This document shows positions 11,565 to 21,660 of a DNA stretch of 64,000 bases, in pieces. The stretch lies in contig NC_091217.1 in NCBI RefSeq assembly GCF_040958095.1, positions 12,762,215 to 12,826,214 on the forward strand, given 5' to 3'. The notes under the pieces were generated by a model. It was not told where the DNA came from. It saw only the letters and a program-made list of their open reading frames with translations, and did not search any database. The stretch comes from Procambarus clarkii. Taxonomy: Eukaryota; Arthropoda; Malacostraca; Decapoda; Cambaridae. Position numbers and translations under genes: made by a program. Within the stretch, counting starts at the first letter, position 1. Each line of letters starts with the position of its first letter.

Positions 11565-12365
11565 GATGAGTGACAAGGAGGCTTCTAACATAGTTCAGTT
11601 CTTGATTTGGTAATGTTCATCGTCTAAATAAATGACTTACCAGAAGGAATACAGAATTACTTGAGTATGCTTGCTGATGATACTAAGATACTAGCAAAGA
11701 TAGGAAACTTAGACAATTGTCATGCCCTTCAAGAAGACCTGGACAAAATAAGTGTATGGAGCACCACTTAGCAATTGTTATTTAATGTGAATAAATGCCA
11801 TGTTATGGAATGTGGGATAGGAGAAAATACACCACACACAACCTACAAATTATGTGAAAAAGCTTTCAAAAACTTTGGTAAAGAAAGAGATCTAGGAGTG
11901 TTTCTAGATAGAAAACTATCATCTTAAGACCACATAAAGAACATTGTGCAGGGAGACTATGCTACGCCTTCCAATTTCAGAATCGCTTTTAAATACATGG
12001 ATAGTGAAATACTAAAGAAATTGTTCACAATTTTTGTTAGACCAAAGTAGGAATGTGCAGCAGTTGTATGGTGCCTATATCTTAAAAAGCACACCAGCAA
12101 ACTGGAAAAGGTGCAAAGACATGCAACTAAATTGTCCCCGGGGACTGAAAGACAAGTGCTATAAGGAGAAGTTAGAGAGATTAAATATGCCAAACTAGAA
12201 GATAGGAGAAAAAAGAGGCAATATGATCACTACATATAAAATAGTAACAGGAATTGACAAAATTGATAGGGAAGAATTCCTGAGACCCGGAATTTCAAGA
12301 ACAAGAGGGTCATAGATTTAAACTAACTAAACAATGCATGTCCCCAACAGGTAAAACAAAGGCAT
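11565..12365 (+). pseudogene. LINE ORF2 remnant, RT palm to C-terminus
   Basis: Plus-strand reading with stops gives INDLPEGIQNYLSMLADDTK (ADD catalytic box), VNKCHVMECGIG, ERDLGVFLDRKLSS, FRIAFKYMDSEILKKLFTI, SKLEKVQRHATK and KLEDRRKK. This is the standard order of the CR1-type RT palm, thumb and tail. It continues the LINE at 8931-9770 after the DIRS-like insertion. The RT segment between them is missing. It lies in RTEL1 intron 3, antisense. Confidence 0.75.
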
Positions 12366-12627
12366 GAAAACCTGGCCTACTCAATATTTCCCTAGTGAGT
12401 CAGTCATAAGTCTAGAGTAGCAATTGAGATGGCCAGTCAAGAAATAGGCATAATTTTATATACTGTAGCTTGTGTTTAAATTAACCTAACAATTGTTTGA
12501 GTGGTGACAACAAAAACCACTCACAACCAGTTCAGTTAATCAGTTTTGCTAAAGTAAAATTTGATTGCATAAATTTTGTAACATCTCTTTGCATCAGATT
12601 ATATAATAAAACACCACTTCACAGTAC
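12366..12627. other. RTEL1 intron 3, acceptor-distal part
   Basis: Short AT-rich DNA containing the GTACTG donor of exon 3. No other feature was seen. Confidence 0.5.
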
Positions 12628-12719
12628 CCTCATATAGCTGTATGACGTTCGTTTCAATTCATTTATGGCTTGACTCAGCTGTGCATGTGTCCGTGACGAA
12701 TAAATTATTTTCGGCGGTA
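12628..12719 (-). CDS. RTEL1: RTEL1 coding exon 3 (helicase motif Ia)
   Basis: This short 92-bp exon has a tttttttcag acceptor at 12722-12720 and a GTACTG donor at 12627. With the borrowed G it encodes [20 protein letters not shown] and then [11 protein letters not shown]. SRTHxQLxQ is helicase motif Ia of XPD/RTEL1-type helicases and binds single-stranded DNA. The exon was found by looking for the piece missing between Walker A and the Fe-S region. It fits both phases exactly. Confidence 0.95.
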
Positions 12720-12959
12720 CTGAAAAAAACAAAAATAAGAATATAGTCTATGTGATGCCACCACAACTTCACAAGTTTTCTTATACAGCCATCGGAATCC
12801 CTGTAATGTAATGAGTTTGAATTTTATTAATTTTCAACCACTAATGGTGAAGAAATCTCTTCAACATCTCTGGCTCATTTGGGCATTAGGTATTATATAA
12901 TGCCCCCATAACCTCGTCCTACCCCTTTTCAAATAGCCTATCTCCATCCACCTTGTTGA

Positions 12960-13255
12960 AGGGGTCCCAGTAGTACAGTCGGGTTTGTTCTCGACTCACA
13001 ATTAAGAATTCCGGGTTCGAATCCCAAGCGGGACAGAAATGATTGGATGAATTTCCTATAACCTAATGTGCCTGTTCAACTAGCAGTAAGTAGGTACACA
13101 GGTGTTAGTAAGCTTGTTGTGGGGTTGTATCCTGGGCAGGATCAGTAATTCAACCTGGAGAGGGAGGGGATGATCTCAATATAAGCCTAACCTATATGAA
13201 TACATTCTGGCTGCCTGTCCCCTGATACAATGAATTATAACTATTATGTATCTCT
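12960..13255 (+). repeat. tRNA-derived SINE (family also at 47560)
   Basis: The tRNA-like head contains 'cagtagtacagtcgggttt' (A-box side) and 'ccgggttcgaatcccaag' (B box GGTTCGAATCCC). A family-specific body follows (atttcctataacctaatg ... tgttgtggggttgtatcctg). The same body words recur at 47560-47800. Confidence 0.65.
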
Positions 13256-13875
13256 AAACATCTTATATACTGTGACCAGGCATTCCTTTGTCTTTTCTTC
13301 TGGGCTTGATAATGTGTGCTTCTAGCAGGCATTACATATTTCAGTACTGGTCTCTCACGTGTCATGTTATCTTCTTTATACGAGCCTCTGGCATTTGATT
13401 CACTGTAAAGAACATGTAAAATTATGTGTTTGTTGTTAAAGGAAGAGAGATATGCTCATGGTGCCCTATTGTTGTCATTTTGTTTTTTCTTTGTTAAACT
13501 TTTTAAAGTTTACAGTATTTCTGCAAAAATTGCCTGCCCTTGAAGACCATTCCATAATTTGAATGCACATCTGTTCATGCATAAATGAAAGGCAAACAAA
13601 TTAATAAGTATATCACTGAATGTAATAAAATGCCCCTTTCTGTCTAGTTCCTCAGTAATTTTTCCAAACTGAGGCACTAGTACCATAAGGTCTCCCAACT
13701 TGTACAGGGCAATGAGCCTTAAATAAACCTATTGGAAGAAAGGACCAGAATCTGGCTCGTGACAAAGGCAAGAGGAGCATGGCAATCAAAAATCAACCCC
13801 ATGAAACTGACACAAAAATTCATAGGTAAAATAAAGGGGCAAGGGAACTATCAGAGAAAGTGCCAAACCATTACA
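13256..13875. other. RTEL1 intron 2, no gene recognised
   Basis: AT-rich. It contains a diverged DIRS-like terminus at about 13615-13780 (words 'gaatgtaataaaatgcccc' and 'accagaatctggctcgtg'). No host coding signal. Confidence 0.4.
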
Positions 13876-14035
13876 ATTATATAGCACTTGGAAAGGGTCA
13901 GGATAAGGATTTGGGATGGGACAGAGGGAAAGGAATGTGCCCAACCACTTGGATGGTCGGAATTAAATGCCGACCTGCATGAAGCGAGACCGTAGTTCTC
14001 CCATTCAGCCCAAGTAGTTGGGCATAGGTGAAATA
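13876..14035 (-). repeat. SINE-like repeat (family also at 38066)
   Basis: This is an inverse match to 38066-38270: 'agcacttggaaagggtcagg' answers 'cctaatcccttccaagtgct', and 'ccgacctgcatgaagcgaga' answers 'tctcacttcatgcaggtcag'. The 38-kb copy has a tRNA-like start (gatggtagagcg). Confidence 0.55.
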
Positions 14036-14078
14036 AAACAAACCTCTGCTCTTAAAAAAAATTTAAAGTAAGAAAAAA

Positions 14079-14990
14079 CCAGCATTGATTGTAATGAAAC
14101 ACAGTTTTCTGGGTGACCCCGAGAAGCTCCCTGGAGCTATAGGACTGATATTAGCTGTATTAGTCCTCCCAGACCAACAATCAGAGCATAACTTCATAGT
14201 CTCCTGAGACTGATGGATGCCTACTACTACTAGTCTGGGACTTCAATCATCTGGAGTTGTCATGCCTACCAGGAACCACGAGTCAGAACCTGGTTCCTTC
14301 AGAGAGGCGAAGGGAGCAATGGCCTATGAAAACTCCAATCTTTGAGAATATATTCATGTCTGCCATCGATCGGGGTTAGGCACCCAGAAAGGTAAGTGTC
14401 CCAAAACAGACCACAACTGGAAGAAAATTGCAACTGGAGATCGAAACCGAAGCTAAAAACTCCCCCCAAGAAAAACAAGGAAACAAGAAAATTGTTATCA
14501 ATCTGATGCACTGCTCTTTCGTGCTGGCCGTCTGCCCACAAGTTTGGAGATTGAGCAAAGGGAAGAAGAAACCGCCAACACCCCCGATGAGCTGACAGTC
14601 CTCCCAACACTACTAAGACCGGATGAAATGACATAAAAAGCCCACAAATCGTGAGACCAAGTAAGGACAAAAAGATCCCGCCTCCCCACCATTCGACCCT
14701 GTGAACTTGGTTGCTTCGACCTTGGTCTAAGCGACGAACGCCCAAAAATCCTGGTCTCTAAAACCCAAGTGGGGGAGCTCCGGGGCTTCCAACCAGGCAA
14801 CCAACCTGGCGCGGTGCAAGAAGGAGAATCGAGCATGCAACGCAGACGCTGCCCGATTCCTAAGATCTACAGACAAGGAACGAGTAACTGAAGTACAAGC
14901 GGAAAACAAGTCCCTGACAAGAGGGAGGGAGGGTGCCTGGGAGCCTCCGGGGTTCACCAGAAAATGGCGTTTCATTACATTCAACGCTGG
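14079..14990 (-). repeat. DIRS-like inverted-repeat unit (912 bp)
   Basis: Bounded by 'ccagcattgattgtaatgaa' and 'tttcattacattcaacgctg'. The interior carries the 'cgatcggggttaggcaccca' and 'aaaggtaagtg' words common to all copies. It is longer than the 469 and 555 bp units. The following 15000-15065 has two small hairpins, one with tttacttatcttta arms. Confidence 0.65.
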
Positions 14991-15129
14991 TTTTCTGAGG
15001 GAAGCCTCGTCGGCTCCAGGGAGCCGACAGGGCTCCCTTCAGAAAACTTTACTTATCTTTACTACCTAAAGATAAGTAAAAATGGGACTTACCCGAGAAG
15101 CGGCAGCACAGCACGTTTCATGATGATGA

Positions 15130-15335
15130 CGGGACAACTGCTTGATACCTGCTTGATAGGGTTCTAGGAGTTCTTCTTCTCCCCAAACCCAGCCTGAGGC
15201 CAGGCTCGACTTGTGAGAGTCCACCAGGCTGTTGCTTGGAGCGGCCCGCAGGGCCACATACCCACCACAGCCCGGCTGATCCAGAACTTCTCTTAGAAAA
15301 CAGTCCAGTTGCTCTCCAGGTCAATGCTCCTTTCG
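15130..15335 (-). repeat. LINE 3'-end repeat fragment
   Basis: It shares the words 'gcctgaggccaggctcgact' and 'gcttggagcggcccgcag' with 3060-3180. It is probably the 3' tail of the same LINE family, 5'-truncated. Confidence 0.5.
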
Positions 15336-15520
15336 CCTCTCTGAGGGAACCAGGTTCTGGTTCGTGGTTCCTGGTAGGCATGACAACTCCATATGACTGA
15401 AATCCATCTATATCAAAAAAGAAAGCCCCAGACTAATATAGCTAATATCAAGCCTATAGCTTCAGGGAGCCAACGGGGTTCCCCCTCAGAATCGACACTG
15501 AATGAAATGAAACTTCTCTT
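15336..15520 (-). repeat. DIRS-like terminal fragment
   Basis: Contains 'gaaccaggttctggttcgtg', 'gcttcagggagccaacgggg' and 'ttccccctcagaa', followed by a decayed 'gaatgaaatgaaacttctct' terminus. It is truncated. Confidence 0.5.
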
Positions 15521-16720
15521 TCTAGTGGGAACTCCTTAGCCCTTTCTAGTGGCTATAACAATTCACAAGTGCCTACCCAGTACCAGAATCTGGTCCACTC
15601 AGTACACAAAAAGGGAGTCTGGGGTTCTAGGATCACCGTGCAATAACCAAGAGAAAGACCACCAAAACAAACAACTGCATGGATCACATTAGCAAAGATG
15701 ACCCTAACTTTGTAAACAATTATTAGCCAAGCTGAACCCCCTAGTTCATACCACCCAATCACCAACAGATGTCAGCCCATCTACCCAGGGATCCAGGTTG
15801 CCATCCCCACCATATATGCACCATCACAACCTACAGCTCTTGAACTTGTGGAAAATTGCCAGAATGAGATTGGAGAGCTCTCGAGAAACCCACCAGTAAG
15901 AGGAATTTCTTAACATTCCAAGCTAATTTTCTGGGTAACTTCCCAAGCTATCTTACCCTGCAGAAGGAAGAAAATTAGATAGGCTTACTGTAAGGAGAGA
16001 TGTGAATCCTACACAAAGGCACTCAGCACCAGAACAGTGATTAAGTGCTAATTGACTAAGTGACTATAGGAGCCATGAGCATCCCATTTGAGTGCCAAAA
16101 AACCACTAGCACAAATGTTTGTTACAACATACAGTACTGTATTGCCAAAAAATACATAGCTGCAAACCTGTTGACATCATGAGCCTGAAGTAACATGTCT
16201 AGCTGGTTCAATTTAACCTCACACAAGACCGCCTGAGAAAACAGCCAGGACTGCTTGGAACAAGGAACCACGGATGCAGGACAAACAATGCATCCCCTAA
16301 AAAGATGAAGCCTCATTCTTTGCCCAAAAAAAATCCTGAAATAGCTGAAGCCAATGAGACTTTGGTTTCAGATATTTGATTGAAATTCATCTAGAATGAA
16401 CCCTTGCTAAAACAACAAGAACCCCACTTCCAAGGAAAAACATGAAGGGCCCCAACCCAACAACCAGACGCTAGACATAGCAAGAAGACAGCCTAATAGA
16501 ACACATCCTGAAGAGAAGTAGACACCCAAAAATTAAAAGATAAAAAGGGAAAAGGAATGATGAAGGCACTGGAGGGGGAACGAGCCGGCCAGATGTGAAA
16601 TAAAGCACAAGACAACAAAAATAGGGCAGAAGAGATCAACCTCAAAAGCTAACAAGAGAGGCTCTACCAAGATCAAACAATGAGACTCCAGGGCCTGGTA
16701 CAAGTTGAGGTGTCATATGA
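15521..16720 (-). pseudogene. Heavily decayed DIRS-like recombinase copy
   Basis: Short stretches align in order with copy 2: 'gccggccagatgtgaaataa' (16583-16602) answers 'caggccagaggtgaaacaat' (11042-11061), and 'gcctcattctttgccc' answers 'gtctcattcttcgcc'. No open frame survives. It lies in RTEL1 intron 2 just below exon 2. Confidence 0.4.
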
Positions 16721-16809
16721 TACTAGTGCCTAAGCTCAGAGAAACTACTGATAGAGCCAATCAAGAAAAATATACTGAAAAATACTGTATTACAATAATT
16801 ATTACTCAC

Positions 16810-17014
16810 CATTTTTATCCCCCCATGCTTGTCCTGTTGCAGACTTTAACTGAGAGCTTAGTGATGATACAAATTCGGAAGCATCTTGACTACCAGAAAT
16901 TTGTAAACGAGATTTATATTCAGCCTTCTTAATCTCAAGCCAACCTAAGGTGGAGCACAGCAGGCAAAGAGTCTTGCCTGTACCAGTTGGTGACTCGAGG
17001 ATCCCATTCTCGCC
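16810..17014 (-). CDS. RTEL1: RTEL1 coding exon 2 (Walker A / helicase motif I)
   Basis: This is a 205-bp exon with a TAG acceptor at 17017-17015 and a GTGAG donor at 16809. It encodes [20 protein letters not shown], the ATP-binding motif I of RTEL1, then an acidic/serine-rich linker ending GQAWGDKN. The linker before motif Ia is variable in this family. The exon ends in phase 1 and its last G completes a Val codon with the next exon. Confidence 0.96.
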
Positions 17015-17017
17015 CTA

Positions 17018-17445
17018 AAGAAGAGTGCAGTATTTGATTTCATTATCAATAACCAATTACTTTGAAAGTATTCTATATAGTTCATGAGCTTCAAATTTTA
17101 TAAACAATAAAGTACTGTACACTGAGAAAAAGATACCCTATACTATTATACTGCATATCATATACGGTATTACTTATCATTATAAAGATAGGTAAAGAAA
17201 CCACTGAAATCAAAATGAGGAATAAATTAAGGTGGTTATTATGTATAGGGGCCTTGCTTGTGATGCAAACAACCACCTGTACGATAAAATATTTTGTACT
17301 GTTCTGATTATATTAACAGCATCAGATGTAAATAATGAGCTGTATCAGGGTTTCTATTTATGAGAATGATAATTGTCACATTTCAGGAATGATCAATCTC
17401 GTAAATTCTCAATGCTAGAACCAGCAAATAAATTTACATAAAATT
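17018..17445. other. RTEL1 intron 1, AT-rich sequence
   Basis: AT-rich with no coding or structural signal beyond the exon-2 acceptor at its left edge. Confidence 0.5.
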
Positions 17446-17620
17446 TTTCAGTGCCACTGCTCCTCGTGACTCTCTGTGAGGGCCAGGTTCTGGCTCATGG
17501 TCCCCAGTAGGCTAATAAAAACTCCGTGACTGATGGCCCCTTATAGTCTGGCACCATACAAATATAGTAGCTTCAGGGAGCTACAAGGGGCTCCTCCCAG
17601 AAACCACCTCATAGAATAGT
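17446..17620 (-). repeat. DIRS-like terminal fragment
   Basis: Contains 'gagggccaggttctggctca', 'ggtccccagtaggc' and 'gggagctacaaggggctcct', in the order seen at 1700-1858. Confidence 0.5.
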
Positions 17621-18234
17621 AAACAATCAGCATCCATACCATCCACAGTAGAAAGTGCTGCAAGAATCTATAATGCAAAGCAGCAGCATGAGAAAGCAGC
17701 TTGACCAAAACCGAGATAGAGCATTGATAACATACACTCATGGGTGAAAGAACCCCTGAACCCAACAGGTTGAATGATACAAGCAACAGGAATGGCCATT
17801 GGGGTCTAAAAACACAAGAGGGTTTGTCCTAAAAACTGCAAACCCACATCAGGTGCAGCCTTAGCACCTGCCCAATAATACATACTGTACAAGACCAGAA
17901 AAATCCAGTAAGGACCCCCACACAAATGGGCAAGGATGCAGGGCACCTGAGACTTCACTTTTCACTTCAGTGAAAAAGTTTTTCACTTCAGTGAAACACC
18001 AGACTTCAATCTAAACTACTTAGTATGGAAGAGTATAGGTCACTACAGATAAAAAAAATAAAAAAATAAAAATTGGTGAACATGATCCAAGATAAAGTGA
18101 AAGTACTCAATATGCCCTAGGAGCGGGACCAAGCACAATAGGCAGGTGTTTAACCCTCAAATTGCGAACAAAAAACTGCAGCTGCCAACCCAAAGCCACA
18201 TAGGCCCGACAAGGCCCAGGAACATCAACGAAGG
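17621..18234. other. RTEL1 intron 1, probably decayed repeat
   Basis: Contains an imperfect direct/inverted 'tttttcacttcagtga' motif at 17955-17998. No gene was recognised. Confidence 0.4.
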
Positions 18235-18625
18235 AACAACAACGAAGGAAGGAAGGGCAAGAGCTACGAGGAGAGGTTAGAGGCATTAAATATGCCAAAA
18301 CTGGAAGACAAGAAAAAGAGGTGATATGATCACTACATACAAAATAGTAACAGGAATTGATAAAATCGATAAGGAAGATTTCCCGAGACCTGGAACTTTA
18401 AGAACAAGAGGTCACAGATTTAAACTAGCTAAACAGATGCCGAAGAAATATAGGAAAATTCACTTTCGCAAACAGAGTGGTAGACGGTTGGAACAAGTTA
18501 GGTGAGAAGGTGGTGGAGGCCAAGATGGTCAGTAGTTTCAAAGCGTTATATGACAAAGTGCTGGGAAGACAGGACACCACGAGCGTAGCTCTCATCCAGT
18601 AACTACACTTAGGTAATTACATAGC
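18235..18625 (+). pseudogene. LINE ORF2 C-terminal tail and 3' UTR
   Basis: Plus-strand reading gives KSYEERLEALNMPKLEDKKK-like sequence, then TRGHRFKLAKQ and FANRVVDGWNKL-like words, ending in 'ctacacttaggtaattac'. This is the CR1-like tail also seen on the minus strand at 38400-39000. It is 5'-truncated and frameshifted. Confidence 0.65.
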
Positions 18626-19196
18626 CAACCTATGAACAACTTGCGCCTGGGGATAGACGGCAAGCTGGCAGGACCGAACTTACTAGAAATTTCCAACACT
18701 TAATTACAGTACCTTAATAAATTATTTTTGTACTGTGTATTATAATTTACTAACTCTACTAACAGATAGCTTAGTAATATTGAGTTTAATTCATTAAGGC
18801 GTAATAACGTCTCATTTCCCAAAAATTCTAGTCGGGTGCTGTATCAGCCACATGACTAAAGGGAAAATATTTACATTCACGAGAATTGTATTAAATTCTC
18901 CTTATTTTCACATTCTTTAATAAGAATCATCAGTCAATAATTTTATTGTCACAAATGTATTCAGCGAATTACAACTGAGAGTATATTTATATTCAATTAA
19001 GCAATATATTTTATTTGCTGGTACAGTAATAATTCATACAGTTACGAACTGTTACTCCAGCGCATTCACATATGACGGAATTTCTATCCAGCACTCTCTT
19101 CTATTGAACATAGTTTCATTTTAATTATTAAAAAACGAGAATTTATATATTGTTGAGTAAGACAAATTAAATTTATTTCTCTAATTTCCTGCAAAA
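18626..19196. other. RTEL1 intron 1, AT-rich sequence
   Basis: Strongly AT-rich, with no ORF or repeat protein recognised. Confidence 0.5.
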
Positions 19197-19619
19197 AATT
19201 CCGGAGCCAGAGGGACAAGGGTCTGGGGCTCCCCCTTCCCCCTCCCGGGGAGGGGGGGGGGGTTGTGCAGATGGCGGCACGGCAACATGACGACGTCATG
19301 CTTGTTTGCTAATTTTCGTTTGGAGAGTTCTGTCCACTCGTTCGGCTTTCAGTAGCAATAGTTTCACCAGAATTGGGGTTTGTTTTGGGGTGCCTACCTT
19401 TCTGGGTGCCTGGCCTGGTTGATGGCAGACACAGAATGCTCCCAACCACAGGGGGGGTTTCTATAGGCCATTCTTCCTCGTGCCTCTCTGAGAGGGGCCA
19501 GGTTCTGGCTCGTGGTCCCCAGTAGGCAAGAACTCCAAGCACATTGACTGATGCCAGAAAGTTATACATATCCATTCAGCCTGGATAGCTCTGGGGAGCC
19601 GACGGGGCTCCCCCAGAAA
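19197..19619 (-). repeat. DIRS-like terminal region, solo copy
   Basis: Same order as 1433-1858: the snapback 'ccctcccggggagggg', the acgtcatgcttgtt word, 'ctttctgggtgcctgg', 'ggccaggttctggctcgtgg', then 'ggggctcccccagaaaa'. It sits against a LINE tail at 19620. Confidence 0.65.
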
Positions 19620-19820
19620 ATATTAGAAAGTTTTCTTTTGCAAACAGAGTGGTAGTTGGTTAGAACAAACTAAGTGAGGTGGTGGAGGTCAAAACCATCA
19701 ATAGTTTTAAAGCATTATATGACACCGTCAATAGTTTCAAAGCCTTATATGACAAAGTACTGGGAAGACGGGACACCATGAGAGTAGCTCTCATCCTATA
19801 ACTACACTTAGGTAATTTCT
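19620..19820 (+). pseudogene. LINE 3' tail fragment
   Basis: Contains 'ttgcaaacagagtggtagtt' and twice 'atagttt(c/t)aaagc(c/a)ttatatgac', ending 'ctacacttaggtaatt'. It is the same tail as 18450-18622, with an internal 40-bp duplication. Confidence 0.55.
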
Positions 19821-20614
19821 GCAAGCCAGTTTTAGTGCTACACAACAGTGTGCACACAATTTCTGAAAAAGGGCAAAGTCACAAAGCACTTTGAAAAGCA
19901 GTAGAGCTCCGCACAGCAGAGGCAACATGGGAACCCTACAGCAGTCGTGTATGTGTGTGACCGGCATAAGAACCGAGGGCTTGGGTCCTTGGATTGTGCG
20001 AGTCCCTTTCCTCCCTAAACGAGTTTTGGGAGTTCATTAGGCAGATGCAAGGTTTCAGTCCCATTTGAACCTAGCAGTTGTTTGTTTTGCTTTGATGACT
20101 TTCTGGATGCCTTCCCAAGCGAGGTGGTGGAATGGCACCTGCTCTTTGTGCCTCTTAGAAGGGGCCATGCTCTGGCTCCGATCCCTAGACGATCTGAGAA
20201 CTCCATGGCTGATGTGACCTTGTAGTTGAGAGCCATCTCACAAAGACAGCTTCAGGGAGCCACAAAGGGTTCACCCAAGAAAAACTGTCCACCCCAACCA
20301 CTAGGGCCTGCAGAGAAGCCAAAGCCCATACACTACCTGGGAAAGGCTCCATCAAAGGAAGCAGTCTTAAGGAGCAGACACAAGAATCTCCTGAGAAAAA
20401 AACCTAACTGGGCAGAGGCAATGCCAACAGCAACTAGATAAGCAAGTCTAGCACCAGAGAGTCAAACAAGTCTCAAGGCTTACACAAAAGTTAGGCTAAA
20501 AAAACCATGCTCAAAATATATTTGGAACAAGACCCCTGCAGGACAGTTTTTCTTTGACTATGGGCTGAATTTATTCAGTACAGTAGTACCAAGTAGATGC
20601 AACCTCAAACTTAC
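19821..20614. repeat. RTEL1 intron 1 with diverged DIRS-like fragment
   Basis: A diverged terminal repeat is visible at about 20080-20290 (gccatgctctggctccgat ... ggttcacccaagaaaa). The rest is unassigned. Confidence 0.4.
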
Positions 20615-20716
20615 ACGTTGTAAACATTCAATGACTTTTGACATATATGCCTTCTGAACTTCATAAGGCTCAAAAGGGAACCTCACTGCGACTCCTTGAA
20701 ACACAACCTCAGGCAT
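20615..20716 (-). CDS. RTEL1: RTEL1 coding exon 1 (start codon, residues 1-34)
   Basis: It starts at ATG 20716-20714 and ends with a GTAAG donor at 20614-20610. The peptide begins [20 protein letters not shown] and ends in IECLQR, the conserved RTEL1 N-terminus with the Q-motif-like FPFxPY before Walker A. An in-frame TGA lies upstream in the presumed leader, so this is the first in-frame Met. A good acceptor (polypyrimidine then CAG at 20786-20784) lies 67 bp upstream, so this exon probably carries a short 5' UTR and is preceded by a non-coding exon. Confidence 0.94.
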
Positions 20717-20783
20717 GATGACTGAAGAAGCAACTTCACAGCTATATCGTTTGTGATCCTTACAGCATTTTCATTGATACACC
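20717..20783 (-). other. RTEL1: Putative RTEL1 5' UTR segment of exon 1
   Basis: The segment lies between a strong minus-strand acceptor (ttctttcaacag ending at 20784) and the start codon, and it contains an in-frame TGA. That it is spliced leader is inferred from signals only. Confidence 0.5.
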
Positions 20784-20786
20784 CTG

Positions 20787-21220
20787 TTGAAAGAAAAATG
20801 CTGTAAATAAAGCAGCTGGAAACATATTTCTGAAACGGTCACATTTGGATATGTAAAATTCAACAATATTAATCGTAGTAGGGTAAGGTAGCTAGTTCTC
20901 AGTCACCTATAAACCACTCTCTCCACCTCCAAAATACCTTGAGCACATACAATGCTGCTAAAATGAAACCAAAAAGATTTACCTCCTAAAGTGCACTACA
21001 ATAACATGTAAATTGAAAGATACAGTATCTAATAGAAACTGTTAGAATAAAAGATAGACATTTTATCATGTGGTGTATGCTTTTTAGTGTCAAATATCAG
21101 AAGTAATATTTATTTTATAATTTTTTGTTTTCCACCAGACTTACAGTTTTTAAACCGCAGAAGATTAACACAAAGACAAACACCTATAAAGGTGCATTAC
21201 AGTACTGGTATAGAAAAAAA
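20787..21220. other. AT-rich sequence upstream of RTEL1 exon 1
   Basis: AT-rich. If the splice acceptor at 20786-20784 is used, this is intron. No other feature was seen. Confidence 0.45.
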
Positions 21221-21660
21221 CAGAGTTGAATGTAATGAAATGCCATTTTCTGGGTAGAGCCCCGGAGGCTCCCTAGAGTTATTGGACTAATATTAGCTAA
21301 TACTGCATTAGTACTGGGCTTCAGTCTTATGGAGTTGTTATGCCTACCAGGGACCACTAGCCAGAACATGGTCCCCTCAGAGAGGTGCAGGGAGCAATGG
21401 CCTATGAAACTCTAATGTATAAAAGTATTCGTGTCTGCCATTGACCGGGGTTGAACACTCAGAAAGGTAGGCACTTCAAAACAGACCCCTCCTGGTAGAA
21501 ATATTGCAACTTAAGACCAAACAGAGGCTAGAAACTCCCCCAAGAAAAATAAGAAAAAAGCAACACATCATCACACTGTGCGCCGCTCATTCGCGCTGAT
21601 CACAACCCCTCCCCCCCTCCCCCTGGAGGGGTAGAGGGGTCCTGGCCCACCGAAAAAAGG
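21221..21660 (-). repeat. DIRS-like 3' terminal region (copy 3)
   Basis: Starts 'cagagttgaatgtaatgaaa', carries 'ggctccctagagttattgga' and the C/G snapback 'cctccccctggagggg' at about 21613. It directly abuts the recombinase/RNase H reading on the minus strand. Confidence 0.6.

Larger units (their letters stand above)
1130..20716 (-). other. RTEL1: RTEL1 gene, first six coding exons (5' part of gene; continues past left edge)
   Basis: The gene region is read on the minus strand as six exons: 20716-20615, 17014-16810, 12719-12628, 8534-8406, 3948-3751 and 1243-1130. All introns are GT-AG and all junctions stay in frame, giving 280 residues. RTEL1 is a nuclear 5'-3' DNA helicase of the XPD/FANCJ Fe-S superfamily 2 group that unwinds T-loops, D-loops and G-quadruplexes. 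Walker A (SPTGTGKT) falls at residues 42-49, Fe-S cysteines at 144, 162, 171 and 206, and DEAH at 249-252. The cysteine spacing (18, 9, 35) matches my knowledge of vertebrate RTEL1. The helicase C-terminal half, harmonin-like domains and RING lie outside the window. Introns of 2.5 to 4.5 kb are filled with retroelements. Confidence is high because six independent exons assemble collinearly. Confidence 0.95.
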
